Source: Methanobacteriota archaeon (GTDB lineage: Archaea; JACRDV01). Taken from it: a stretch of DNA of 7,488 nucleotides. Below, piece after piece: positions 1-6,261 of this stretch (position 1 is its first letter; every line of letters starts with the position of its first letter). The stretch covers positions 1 through 7,488 of the forward strand of contig JACRDV010000135.1 in assembly GCA_024860865.1 (NCBI GenBank). Direction: 5' to 3'. Below the pieces are notes generated by a model, which made no database searches, was not told where the DNA came from, and was given only the letters and a program-made list of their open reading frames with translations. Both the position numbers and the translations under genes were made by a program.

Positions 1-209
1 TCTAAAAAGAGAAACATGCTGAAAGAGGTCAAGCTAAAGTTTTTGTTTTATAATTCAATAATTAAGTTCGATCATACTGGAAAGGTTCCTTGGAGAAATT
101 AAAAAATTTTGGGAACAAATAGTTAAAAATCCATCAAAAGGTAGTTATGCAACAAAGCAGAAAAGTGAAAATGTTTATATTGGTTAAAGGTCCAATGATT
201 TTTTAAAAG
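1..209. other. Left-edge region with no convincing gene; possible remnant reading frames
   Basis: I see no recognisable gene here. One plus-strand frame is open from the window edge to a TAA at 100-102 (33 codons, ending in GKVPWRN). A second plus-strand frame is open from 62 to a TAA at 185-187 (41 codons, containing ERFLGEIKKFWEQIV) but has no good start codon. The two overlap between 62 and 102, so together they could be the 3' end of a gene broken by a frameshift, with its 5' part outside the window. They could equally be chance, since both are short. No tRNA-like or hairpin structure stood out. The last 40 bases probably hold the promoter of the antitoxin gene. Confidence 0.25.
174..180 (+). 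promoter_or_regulatory. Candidate TATA box for the antitoxin-toxin pair
   Basis: The sequence TTTATAT follows a purine-rich stretch (GTGAAAA) that could act as a BRE element. With usual archaeal spacing, transcription would begin about 25 bases downstream, near 202-206. That is just ahead of the Shine-Dalgarno site at 208-213, giving a short leader. This rests on pattern and spacing only, in an AT-rich background. Confidence 0.35.
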
Positions 210-213
210 GTGA
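208..213 (+). promoter_or_regulatory. Shine-Dalgarno site that decides the antitoxin start
   Basis: AGGTGA is an exact match to part of the archaeal anti-Shine-Dalgarno complement (GGAGGTGAT). It lies five bases before the ATG at 219. The GTG at 210, in the same frame, overlaps this site, so the ATG is the better start. Confidence 0.6.
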
Positions 214-218
214 ATAAA

Positions 219-410
219 ATGCCTATATCTGCTGTATACAGAAAAGGAGTCATTAAACCTTTAATTGAGGTTGATTTAAAGGAGAACGAAGAGATTGAGA
301 TAGAGATAAAGAGGAAAAAGAGTGTTGTGGACGAGCTTGCAGGCTTAATTAAGGCAAAACCCGAAATCGTAGATGAAGTTGTAGAAAATGAAGAGCTCTA
401 CGAATTCTAG
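219..410 (+). CDS. DUF104 (AF2212-like) antitoxin of a VapBC-type pair
   Basis: The predicted protein has 63 residues. Its N-terminus, MPISAVYRKGVIKPL, followed by a VDLKENEEIEIEI segment, has the pattern of the DUF104/AF2212-like family. These are short, mostly beta proteins found beside PIN-domain toxins and thought to be their antitoxins. By family knowledge it would bind the neighbouring toxin and block its nuclease site, and may repress its own operon. The acidic tail (EIVDEVVENEELYEF) would suit toxin binding, though that is inference. ATG 219 is chosen because AGGTGA at 208-213 sits five bases upstream; a GTG at 210 would add three residues. The end overlaps the toxin start at 388 by 23 bases, as is usual for translationally coupled toxin-antitoxin genes. 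No defect is visible. Confidence 0.8.
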   Translation: MPISAVYRKGVIKPLIEVDLKENEEIEIEIKRKKSVVDELAGLIKAKPEIVDEVVENEELYEF

Positions 411-905
411 TTTGGAGGAAATTCCATCTGGCGTTTTAGTCTATATTGATTCCAACATTTTTATATACCATGCTACTGGGCATGCCAAATACTCCACATC
501 CTGCGAAAAGTTTCTGAGGAGGGTGGAGGAGGGCAACTTAGAGGGTATAACATCTGCAGTTACTCTTAGCGAAGTTTTGCAGAAGCTTATTTTGATAGAA
601 GTTTCTGAAAGAGAGAACATAAAACCGTGGCAGGTTTTGAGACGTATAAAGCAAGTGCCTGAGATTTTAGCCATTTTGGACAAACCTACAGAAGCGATAG
701 AGAAAATTGAGAAGATTAAAAACTTGAGAATTGTTCCGCTTACAAAGAAATTGTAGAATCTGCCAGAACTTACATTAAGAGTGCACATCTAATGTCAATT
801 GATTCTACGCATGCTGCTACTGCAAAAACTTACAACATATCTAACATTGCAACTAACGACATTGACTTCGAAAGGGTAGAGTTCCTGAAAGTATGGAAGC
901 CCTGA
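388..905 (+). pseudogene. VapC-like PIN-domain toxin, split by a -1 frame change
   Basis: PIN-domain ribonucleases of the VapC type cleave RNA with a cluster of acidic residues that bind Mg2+. The first frame (388-756, 122 aa) shows VYIDSNIFIYH with D21 and TSAVTLSEVL with E62, then stops at TAG 754-756 shortly after IVPLT. Stepping back one base near 744-750 gives a frame that continues KEIVESARTY, then SIDSTHAATA, then IATNDIDF, and ends at TGA 903-905. All four expected acidic positions are therefore present across the two frames. The joined product would be about 172 aa, typical for the family. The simplest cause is loss of one A from the run at 744-746, by mutation or sequencing error. 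Slippage on A-AAG (744-747) is possible but less likely. ATG 388 overlaps the antitoxin gene; TTG 412 is an alternative start. Confidence 0.8.
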
Positions 906-966
906 AAGATAACTTGAGATTTAAACCTAAGGAAAAGTGGAATATAAAATGAAACTATTTTCAAAA
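906..966. other. Short gap between convergent toxin and ACT-protein genes
   Basis: This 61-base AT-rich gap separates two genes that converge. On the minus strand it contains several runs of three to four T just after the ACT gene's stop codon, which could serve as an archaeal-type terminator. I see no strong hairpin and no convincing small gene. A 19-codon frame starting in the end of the toxin gene is too short to support. Confidence 0.3.
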
Positions 967-1647
967 TTAATCAATTTTTTTGCTTATATCAACCAATTTG
1001 CTGATAACTTCATAAGCTTCAATTGCTTTTTTGCCCTCAACAATAAATGTAGTGTGAGTAAAACTTGACACCAACTCAACCACACTTATATTATATCTCG
1101 CTAAGACAATAGCCATTTCAGATATAACACCGGGCGTCTCAGCAATTTCCTCTGGACTATCAATAAGAATTGCTGCGAGATTTTTTCTTAATTGAAGAAT
1201 GCTTTCTTTTTTTAAAAACTTTAGAATTTCATTTAAATAGCGTTGATTAACTACTATTGTTACTGCACTAGGATTTTGAATTGTATAAAATAATTCGCCA
1301 CCACGCTTTGAAACAGCTTCTCTTAGCTTTTCTAGTTGTTTAGGTAGCTCCCAACTCATTTTTATAGTTAAAACTGCAATATCCCGCTGTAAACCTACAG
1401 AACTTTTACTAAGTACTTTAAATCTAGGTGCAACTTTGGTTTCTTTTCCTTTAAACGAATTGGCATATCTCCGAACAACAGTAGAAATTGTTTCTAAATT
1501 GACCTTTTTCGTACAAAGCTCTCTTGCAACATCCTCTTCGATAGCTCTGGCTAGACCTCGGTAATTAATAGCTCCTGATTTTAAGTAATCTTCAATAAAT
1601 GGAAATTTGATCAAAGCTTTTCTAGTGGCTTCTGCCAGTGAAACCAA
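967..1647 (-). CDS. ACT-domain protein with possible N-terminal HTH; candidate amino-acid-responsive regulator
   Basis: The protein has 226 residues. About 158-226 form an ACT domain resembling those of aspartokinases (ETPGVISEMAIVLARYNISV around 171-190, then HTTFIVEG). ACT domains bind small ligands, usually amino acids. Residues about 93-150 show a second, weaker beta-alpha-beta pattern (IAVLTIKM, a helix, then SAVTIVV), so two ACT-like units are likely. Residues 1-62 are helical and basic, with INYRGLARAI and ETISTVVRRYA, and could be a helix-turn-helix-like DNA-binding region. I recall similar small ACT proteins, often labelled as aspartate kinase, but there is no kinase domain here. The start is TTG at 1645-1647, supported by AGGTG on the minus strand five bases upstream. 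The gene is divergent from carA, which suggests a role tied to arginine or carbamoyl phosphate metabolism. Regulation of that cluster is inference. Confidence 0.7.
   Translation of the reverse strand: MVSLAEATRKALIKFPFIEDYLKSGAINYRGLARAIEEDVARELCTKKVNLETISTVVRRYANSFKGKETKVAPRFKVLSKSSVGLQRDIAVLTIKMSWELPKQLEKLREAVSKRGGELFYTIQNPSAVTIVVNQRYLNEILKFLKKESILQLRKNLAAILIDSPEEIAETPGVISEMAIVLARYNISVVELVSSFTHTTFIVEGKKAIEAYEVISKLVDISKKID
975..981 (+). terminator. Possible T-tract terminator for the toxin transcript
   Basis: A run of seven T lies about 70 bases after the toxin reading frame, inside the 3' end of the convergent gene. Archaeal RNA polymerase often terminates at such runs without a hairpin. 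The run also encodes lysines in the opposing gene, so it may be coincidental. Confidence 0.25.
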
Positions 1648-1652
1648 GGTAA

Positions 1653-1657
1653 CACCT
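1653..1657 (-). promoter_or_regulatory. Shine-Dalgarno site supporting the TTG start of the ACT gene
   Basis: Read on the minus strand, AGGTG precedes the TTG at 1645-1647 by five bases. It is the only good ribosome-binding match near the start of this frame, so the TTG is preferred over any later codon. Confidence 0.6.
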
Positions 1658-1679
1658 GGGTCTTTTTTTGTTTTATTTT

Positions 1680-1704
1680 AGACTTTTTATGTCTTAAATG
1701 TCTT
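1680..1704. repeat. Small repeats in the divergent promoter region (possible operator)
   Basis: ATGTCTT occurs twice in direct orientation, at 1689-1695 and 1698-1704, nine bases apart. The first copy also takes part in an inverted repeat, AGAC (1680-1683) with GTCT (1691-1694). The cluster lies between the two divergent genes, upstream of the carA TATA box and over the likely promoter of the ACT gene. Such repeats can be regulator sites, but these are short and the region is AT-rich. Confidence 0.3.
1683..1690 (-). promoter_or_regulatory. Candidate TATA-like element for the ACT gene
   Basis: On the minus strand this reads ATAAAAAG. Usual archaeal spacing would place transcription start near 1660, just before the Shine-Dalgarno site at 1657-1653. 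The symmetric TTATATAA at 1719-1726 is an alternative that would give a leader of about 50 bases. The choice cannot be settled by eye. Confidence 0.3.
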
Positions 1705-1718
1705 CTATATGACGCAAA

Positions 1719-1726
1719 TTATATAA
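1719..1726 (+). promoter_or_regulatory. TATA box for carA, symmetric and possibly bidirectional
   Basis: TTATATAA is a strong archaeal TATA-like sequence. The predicted start of transcription is near 1749, giving carA a leader of about 20 bases. The motif is its own reverse complement, so it could in principle also direct transcription of the minus-strand ACT gene. Confidence 0.5.
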
Positions 1727-1727
1727 G

Positions 1728-1739
1728 ATAAGTTCTTAT
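1728..1739. repeat. Inverted repeat between the carA TATA box and predicted transcription start
   Basis: ATAAG-TT-CTTAT has two perfect five-base arms around a two-base spacer. It lies directly downstream of the TATA box and ahead of the expected transcription start, which is the position where archaeal repressors commonly bind. The arms are short and A/T-rich, so chance is a real alternative. Confidence 0.3.
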
Positions 1740-1769
1740 TCAATGATTTTTTTAGGGTAACAAAAAACA

Positions 1770-2858
1770 ATGAAAGCAACACTCGCCTTAGAAGATGGAA
1801 CCATAGTAAAAGGAACCGGTTTTGGCGCTGAAAAAGAATCCTTAGGCGAGGTTGTTTTTAATACATCTATGTGCGGCTATGTTGAATCATTGACTGACCC
1901 CTCTTATAACGGCCAAATTTTAATGTCAACTTATCCTTTAATTGGAAATTATAAGGTTGATGAAGATTGGTTTGAGTCGCATCGAATTTGGGTCGAGGGT
2001 TTCATAGTAAGAGAAGTTTGCGAAAAGCCATCTCATTGGAAAGCAGTTAAAATTCTCGATGAATTTTTAAGAGAATACGGCATCCCTGGGATGCAGGGCG
2101 TTGATACGAGAGCACTAACGATTAAAATCCGAAAGTATGGAGTAATGAAAGGAGCCCTGTTAACTTACACAGGTGCTGATCCAGATTTTAATGAATTACT
2201 CGAAAAAGCTAGAAGACAACCTTCTACTTCTGAAATAGATCTCGTGGCTGAAGCTACGCGCGATAAGATTACTCGTTTTGATGCTAAAGGTGAGTTTGAA
2301 GTAGTTTTAATTGATTGTGGTGTAAAACTTAACATCGTTCGAAGTTTATTGAAACGAGGAATCTCAGTTATTGCGGTACCAGCGAAAACTCCTGCAAGTG
2401 AAATTAAAGCTTTTAATCCAGATGGTATCGTAATTTCAAATGGTCCGGGCGACCCAGCTGTTATAACTTATGTTCATGAAACAGTCAAGAAACTGCTTCC
2501 TAATTATCCTATTATAGGAATTTGTCTTGGACACCAAATTCTTGCGCTAGCTTCTGGAGCTAAAACATACAAATTAAAGTTTGGACATCGAGGTGTAAAT
2601 GTTCCAGTTGGTGATATAGTCACTGAAAAAGTCTATATCACTACACAAAACCATGGCTTTGCGGTAAATGCAAGCTCATTAGATAGAACTGACTTCAAAA
2701 TCAAATACAAAAATCTTAATGACAATAGCGTAGAAGGAATGACGCATAAGGAATTACCCATAATAAGTGTCCAATGGCATCCAGAACATTCGCCCGGTCC
2801 TCAAGATACAAACTTTCTTTTTGATGATTTTTTAGAAGTGGTTAAGGAGTATCAATAA
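1770..2858 (+). CDS. carA: Carbamoyl-phosphate synthase, small (glutaminase) subunit
   Basis: CarA hydrolyses glutamine and passes ammonia to CarB for carbamoyl phosphate synthesis in the cytoplasm. The 362-residue length fits the family (about 360-390). Residues about 1-130 form the CarA-specific N-terminal domain (GEVVFNTSMCGYVESLTDPS, then GMQGVDTRALT). A class I glutamine amidotransferase domain runs from about 177 to the end. It shows SNGPGDP (223-229), the nucleophile Cys252 in GICLGHQ, a TTQNHGFAV segment, and His337 and Glu339 in QWHPEHSPGP, so the catalytic triad is intact. ATG 1770 gives the normal family N-terminus; the ribosome-binding match upstream (AGGGT, 1754-1758) is weak, fitting a short leader. 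Its stop codon overlaps the ATG of a micro-frame (TAATG), and carB follows after 72 bases. Confidence 0.97.
   Translation: MKATLALEDGTIVKGTGFGAEKESLGEVVFNTSMCGYVESLTDPSYNGQILMSTYPLIGNYKVDEDWFESHRIWVEGFIVREVCEKPSHWKAVKILDEFLREYGIPGMQGVDTRALTIKIRKYGVMKGALLTYTGADPDFNELLEKARRQPSTSEIDLVAEATRDKITRFDAKGEFEVVLIDCGVKLNIVRSLLKRGISVIAVPAKTPASEIKAFNPDGIVISNGPGDPAVITYVHETVKKLLPNYPIIGICLGHQILALASGAKTYKLKFGHRGVNVPVGDIVTEKVYITTQNHGFAVNASSLDRTDFKIKYKNLNDNSVEGMTHKELPIISVQWHPEHSPGPQDTNFLFDDFLEVVKEYQ
2844..2849 (+). promoter_or_regulatory. Shine-Dalgarno site inside the carA 3' end
   Basis: AAGGAG lies eight bases before the ATG at 2858, the start of a 26-codon frame between carA and carB. It also encodes Lys-Glu near the CarA C-terminus, so it may be there for protein reasons. 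It is too far from the carB ATG at 2931 to serve that gene directly. Confidence 0.4.
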
Positions 2859-2938
2859 TGTCACGAGAAAAAGGAATGGTTGAGAGAAGACTGCAGAAAA
2901 ATCGTACTATCTATATGGGATTAGGACTTTATGCCTAA
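2858..2938 (+). CDS. Possible 26-residue micro-ORF bridging carA and carB
   Basis: The frame starts at an ATG overlapping the carA stop codon (TAATG) and ends at TAA 2936-2938, eight bases inside carB. It therefore fills the intergenic gap exactly. AAGGAG at 2844-2849 is a good ribosome-binding site eight bases upstream. The peptide begins MSREKGMVERRLQKNR and ends GLGLYA; it is basic, with four arginines (positions 3, 10, 11, 16) and two lysines. I recognise no family. Its likeliest role, if translated, is to carry ribosomes from carA to the carB start by termination and re-initiation. Arginine-dependent control through its arginine codons is possible but speculative. A frame this short can arise by chance, so its reality is uncertain. 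Confidence 0.35.
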   Translation: MSREKGMVERRLQKNRTIYMGLGLYA

Positions 2939-5900
2939 ACGAAAAGATCTTAAGAAAATCATGGTAATTGGGTCTGGACCGATCCAGATTGGTCAGGCGG
3001 CAGAATTCGACTACTCTGGATCCCAAGCCTGTAAAGCGTTGCGTGAAGAAGGAGTGACTACTGTTCTAGTTAATTCAAATCCTGCTACTATCCAAACAGA
3101 TACCGATATTGCTGATATCGTTTACATTGAGCCCTTAGTGCCTGAAACAGTAGCAGAGATAATTAGAAAAGAAAAGCCGGATGCATTGCTCCCAACTATG
3201 GGTGGGCAAACTGGACTAAACTTGGCTGTCCAACTCAAAGAGATCGGTGTCTTAGATGAAGTTGGAGTTGAAGTAATTGGTAGTTCAATTGAATCAATTG
3301 TAGCTGCTGAAGATAGAAAACAGTTCAATGATCTGATGATAAGGATTGGCGAACCAGTACCAAAGTCAGTTGAAATTCATTCTCTTGAAGAAGCACTATC
3401 TGTTGTTGATGAATTAGGCGGTTATCCGCTCCTTTGTAGACCAAGCTTTTGTTTAGGTGGAACCGGATCTGGAGTTGCTCATAATGAAGAAGAATTGAAA
3501 AGAATAGTCAGATATGGTTTAGACGTCAGTTTGAACAAAACAGTAGCTATGGACCAATGCGTGCTGGGTTGGAAAGAATTTGAATATGAAGTGATGAGAG
3601 ATTCTGCTGATAATTGTATCACAGTTTGTAATATGGAAAATATTGATCCAATGGGAATTCATACTGGAGAGAGCATTGTAGTTGCTCCAGCTCAAACCCT
3701 TGCTGATAATGAACATCAAATATTGCGGTCAGTTGCATTAAAAGTTATTAGAACCTTAAAACTAAACGGCGGATGCAATATTCAGTTTGCTGTTAATCCT
3801 GAAAAATTTGAATACTATGTTATTGAAGTTAATCCTAGGGTCAGCCGCTCTTCTGCTCTTGCTTCAAAAGCAACCGGTTATCCAATTGCTAGAATCGGAG
3901 CTAAATTAGCACTTGAGATGACTTTGGACAAAATTCCAAATGATGTTACAAAAGAAACACCAGCTTCATTTGAACCAACGCTTGATTATGTTGTAGTAAA
4001 AATCCCTCGTTGGCCCTTTGACAAATTTAGGGAAGCTGATCAAACAATCGGAACTCAAATGAAATCGACTGGAGAAGTAATGGCTATTGGGAGAACTTTC
4101 GAAGAAGCACTCCAAAAAGCAATTAGATCCCTTGATATCGGAAGGTTTGGGCTCGGAGCAGACGGAAAAGATCAGCCTATTGCTGATATCAACCAACTTA
4201 AGAAATTGCTCGCTCACCCAACCGATAAAAGAATTTTCCATATAAGAGATGCTTTAAAACTTGGCTTGTCAGTTGAAGAAATTTATAAAATAACGAATAT
4301 CGACCCTTGGTTTATTTGGAAGATTAAAAGCATACTTAATATAGAGGAAAACCTGCAAAGCAAAAGCATACATGACAAAGATATGCCAAAACTGCTGAAG
4401 CAAGCGAAGAGAATTGGATTTTCTGATAGACAGCTCGCATTTTTGTTAAAAACAAATGAAAAAACAATTCGAGAACTTAGAAAAAAGGATCAAATAACTA
4501 CTTACAAAATGGTTGATACCTGCTCTGCTGAATTCGAAGCTAAAACACCATATTACTACTCAACATACGAGGAAGTAGATGAAGTTCCTATTTCAAAAAG
4601 AAAAAAGGTAATGATAATCGGCGGCGGGCCAATTAGGATTGGTCAAGGAATTGAGTTTGACTATTGCTGTGTGCACGCTGTTTTTGCGCTACGTGAGGAA
4701 GGGATTGAAGCAATCATAATTAACAACAATCCAGAAACTGTATCAACGGATTATGATACTTCAGACAAACTTTACTTTGAGCCTCTTATTTTTGAAGATG
4801 TAATGAATGTAATTGAAAAAGAAAAACCATATGGCGTAATTGTCCAATTTGGCGGCCAAACTCCCCTTAATTTAGCTGTTCCTCTTGCAAATGCTGAGGT
4901 AAATATTCTTGGGACTTCAGCTGAGAATATCGATATCGCAGAGGATAGAGAACGGTTTAATAAATTGCTTAGAAAGCTAAACATCCCCCAGCCAGAAGGT
5001 GGCACAGGTTTTTCACTTGAGGATTGTAAGAGCATTGCATCGAAGTTGGGTTATCCCGTATTGGTTAGGCCAAGCTATGTACTTGGTGGACGCGCAATGG
5101 TTCGTGTGCATGACGAAACGGAGCTTGAACGTTACATAGAGGAAGCAGTGAGAGTTTCTGAAGAACATCCAATTTTAGTTGACAAGTTTATTTCACAAGC
5201 AATTGAAGTAGATGTTGACGCAGTTTCGGATGGAAAAAGGACATTCATCGGTGGAATATTAGAACATATTGAAGAAGCTGGAGTGCACTCTGGCGATGCT
5301 GCCATGGTTATGCCTCCTCAAACTCTAAGCGAAAAAGCAATTAAAACAATCAAGGACTATACGATTAGACTAGCTAAAGAGTTAAGTGTAATTGGATTAA
5401 TGAACGTACAATATGCTGTTAAAAATGATTTTGTTTATGTACTTGAAGTCAATCCAAGAGCTAGCAGGACTGTTCCATTTATAAGCAAAGCAATTGGAAT
5501 TCCTCTCGCTAAAGTTGCAACAAAAGTTATGTTGGGTTACACGCTCGATGATCTCGGAATCCCAGAAGAAGTTAGCTATCCCTATGTTTGTGTTAAGGAG
5601 TCAGTTTTTCCCTTTATTAAGCTGCCAGGAGTTGATCCCGTTCTCGGACCTGAAATGAAATCTACTGGAGAAGTAATGGGAATTGATGAAGACTTTGGAA
5701 AAGCGTATTTTAAGGCACAGCTAGCTGCTGGAAACAAGATTCCAGTTAAAGGCAAGATTTTCATCAGCATCAGAAAAGAAGATCAACCAGAAATAATTCC
5801 GATTGCTAAGAAATTTATAGAATTTGGATTCGAAATACTCGCAACTGACGGCACTGCCGAAGCGCTTAAAAAAGCAGGTATAGACTCAAGGGTTGTGCTA

Positions 5901-6194
5901 AAAGTTTCACAAGGGCGGCCAAATATCGTCGATTATATTAGGGGCGATGGTCTCCATCTAATAATTAATACTCCAACAGTTGGAAAAGATCCAGCAAGGG
6001 ATGGTTATACAATTAGAAGAGCAGCTGTTGACTTTGGAATACCATATATAACAACAATTGCCAGCGCAGAAGCTGCAGTTCAAGCTTTAGAAAGCGTATT
6101 AAAAGGAAAAATCTCAATTGGATCAATTAATGAATATCATAAAGAGGTTACGAGAATATTCGTTGCTGAAAAAGCTAATGCTGTTACTAGTTGA
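2931..6194 (+). CDS. carB: Carbamoyl-phosphate synthase, large (synthetase) subunit
   Basis: CarB makes carbamoyl phosphate from bicarbonate, ammonia delivered by CarA, and two ATP. The 1087 residues match the single-chain form (E. coli 1073), not the split form of some methanogens. The N-terminal carboxyphosphate half carries GSGPIQIGQAAEFDYSG (14-30) and the metal ligands Glu299 and Asn301 in EVNPRVSRSS. An oligomerisation region spans about 400-550. The second ATP-grasp half begins near 555 with IIGGGPIRIGQGIEFDYC, with Glu839 and Asn841 in EVNPRASRT. From about 941 there is an MGS-like allosteric domain with Ser946, Thr972, Thr975, Lys991 and Asn1013, the positions that bind UMP/IMP in E. 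coli. The lysine expected at 952 (E. coli Lys954) is Gln. ATG 2931 gives the family N-terminus MPKRKDLKK. An in-frame stop at 2922-2924 rules out an earlier start. AGGA at 2923-2926 is a modest ribosome site. Confidence 0.98.
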   Translation: MPKRKDLKKIMVIGSGPIQIGQAAEFDYSGSQACKALREEGVTTVLVNSNPATIQTDTDIADIVYIEPLVPETVAEIIRKEKPDALLPTMGGQTGLNLAVQLKEIGVLDEVGVEVIGSSIESIVAAEDRKQFNDLMIRIGEPVPKSVEIHSLEEALSVVDELGGYPLLCRPSFCLGGTGSGVAHNEEELKRIVRYGLDVSLNKTVAMDQCVLGWKEFEYEVMRDSADNCITVCNMENIDPMGIHTGESIVVAPAQTLADNEHQILRSVALKVIRTLKLNGGCNIQFAVNPEKFEYYVIEVNPRVSRSSALASKATGYPIARIGAKLALEMTLDKIPNDVTKETPASFEPTLDYVVVKIPRWPFDKFREADQTIGTQMKSTGEVMAIGRTFEEALQKAIRSLDIGRFGLGADGKDQPIADINQLKKLLAHPTDKRIFHIRDALKLGLSVEEIYKITNIDPWFIWKIKSILNIEENLQSKSIHDKDMPKLLKQAKRIGFSDRQLAFLLKTNEKTIRELRKKDQITTYKMVDTCSAEFEAKTPYYYSTYEEVDEVPISKRKKVMIIGGGPIRIGQGIEFDYCCVHAVFALREEGIEAIIINNNPETVSTDYDTSDKLYFEPLIFEDVMNVIEKEKPYGVIVQFGGQTPLNLAVPLANAEVNILGTSAENIDIAEDRERFNKLLRKLNIPQPEGGTGFSLEDCKSIASKLGYPVLVRPSYVLGGRAMVRVHDETELERYIEEAVRVSEEHPILVDKFISQAIEVDVDAVSDGKRTFIGGILEHIEEAGVHSGDAAMVMPPQTLSEKAIKTIKDYTIRLAKELSVIGLMNVQYAVKNDFVYVLEVNPRASRTVPFISKAIGIPLAKVATKVMLGYTLDDLGIPEEVSYPYVCVKESVFPFIKLPGVDPVLGPEMKSTGEVMGIDEDFGKAYFKAQLAAGNKIPVKGKIFISIRKEDQPEIIPIAKKFIEFGFEILATDGTAEALKKAGIDSRVVLKVSQGRPNIVDYIRGDGLHLIINTPTVGKDPARDGYTIRRAAVDFGIPYITTIASAEAAVQALESVLKGKISIGSINEYHKEVTRIFVAEKANAVTS

Positions 6195-6201
6195 TTAAGA
6201 A

Positions 6202-6214
6202 TTTAAATATATTT
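6202..6214 (+). promoter_or_regulatory. Candidate internal promoter for argG
   Basis: TTTAAATATATTT lies in the 67-base gap between carB and argG and contains a perfect 10-base palindrome (6205-6214). As a TATA box it would place transcription start near 6232-6238, before the Shine-Dalgarno site at 6250-6254. argG may therefore be transcribed both from the carA promoter and from its own. The A/T-rich stretch could alternatively mark a termination site after carB. Confidence 0.35.
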
Positions 6215-6249
6215 TAAGTTACAATTACATTGAACACTTTCGTTTTAAA

Positions 6250-6254
6250 GGAGG
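6250..6254 (+). promoter_or_regulatory. Strong Shine-Dalgarno site setting the TTG start of argG
   Basis: GGAGG lies seven bases before the TTG at 6262. No ATG or GTG in the same frame lies closer, and the family N-terminus ([13 protein letters not shown]) begins directly at this codon. The TTG start is therefore well supported. Confidence 0.75.
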
Positions 6255-6261
6255 CTAACAC

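Noticed and set aside
210-218. GTG at 210 as the antitoxin start
   Set aside because: It overlaps the AGGTGA ribosome site that correctly serves ATG 219, and family members begin close to the latter.
441-788. Open frame of 115 codons on the minus strand across the toxin gene
   Set aside because: It lies opposite a clear PIN-domain sequence, shows no family features and has no convincing ribosome site. It is a shadow of the real gene.
1743-1760. Five-codon upstream frame (ATG to TAA) before carA
   Set aside because: The predicted transcription start, near 1749, lies after its ATG, so it is probably not in the mRNA. It also has no ribosome site.
2859-2930. Upstream extension of CarB into the carA-carB gap
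   Set aside because: The carB frame has a TAG at 2922-2924, and MPKRKDLKK at 2931 is the normal CarB N-terminus.
3122-5770. Several minus-strand open frames of 62-91 codons inside carB
   Set aside because: They lie antisense to strongly conserved CarB coding sequence and show only low-complexity, Ser/Phe-rich translations, as expected from reverse reading of AT-rich genes.
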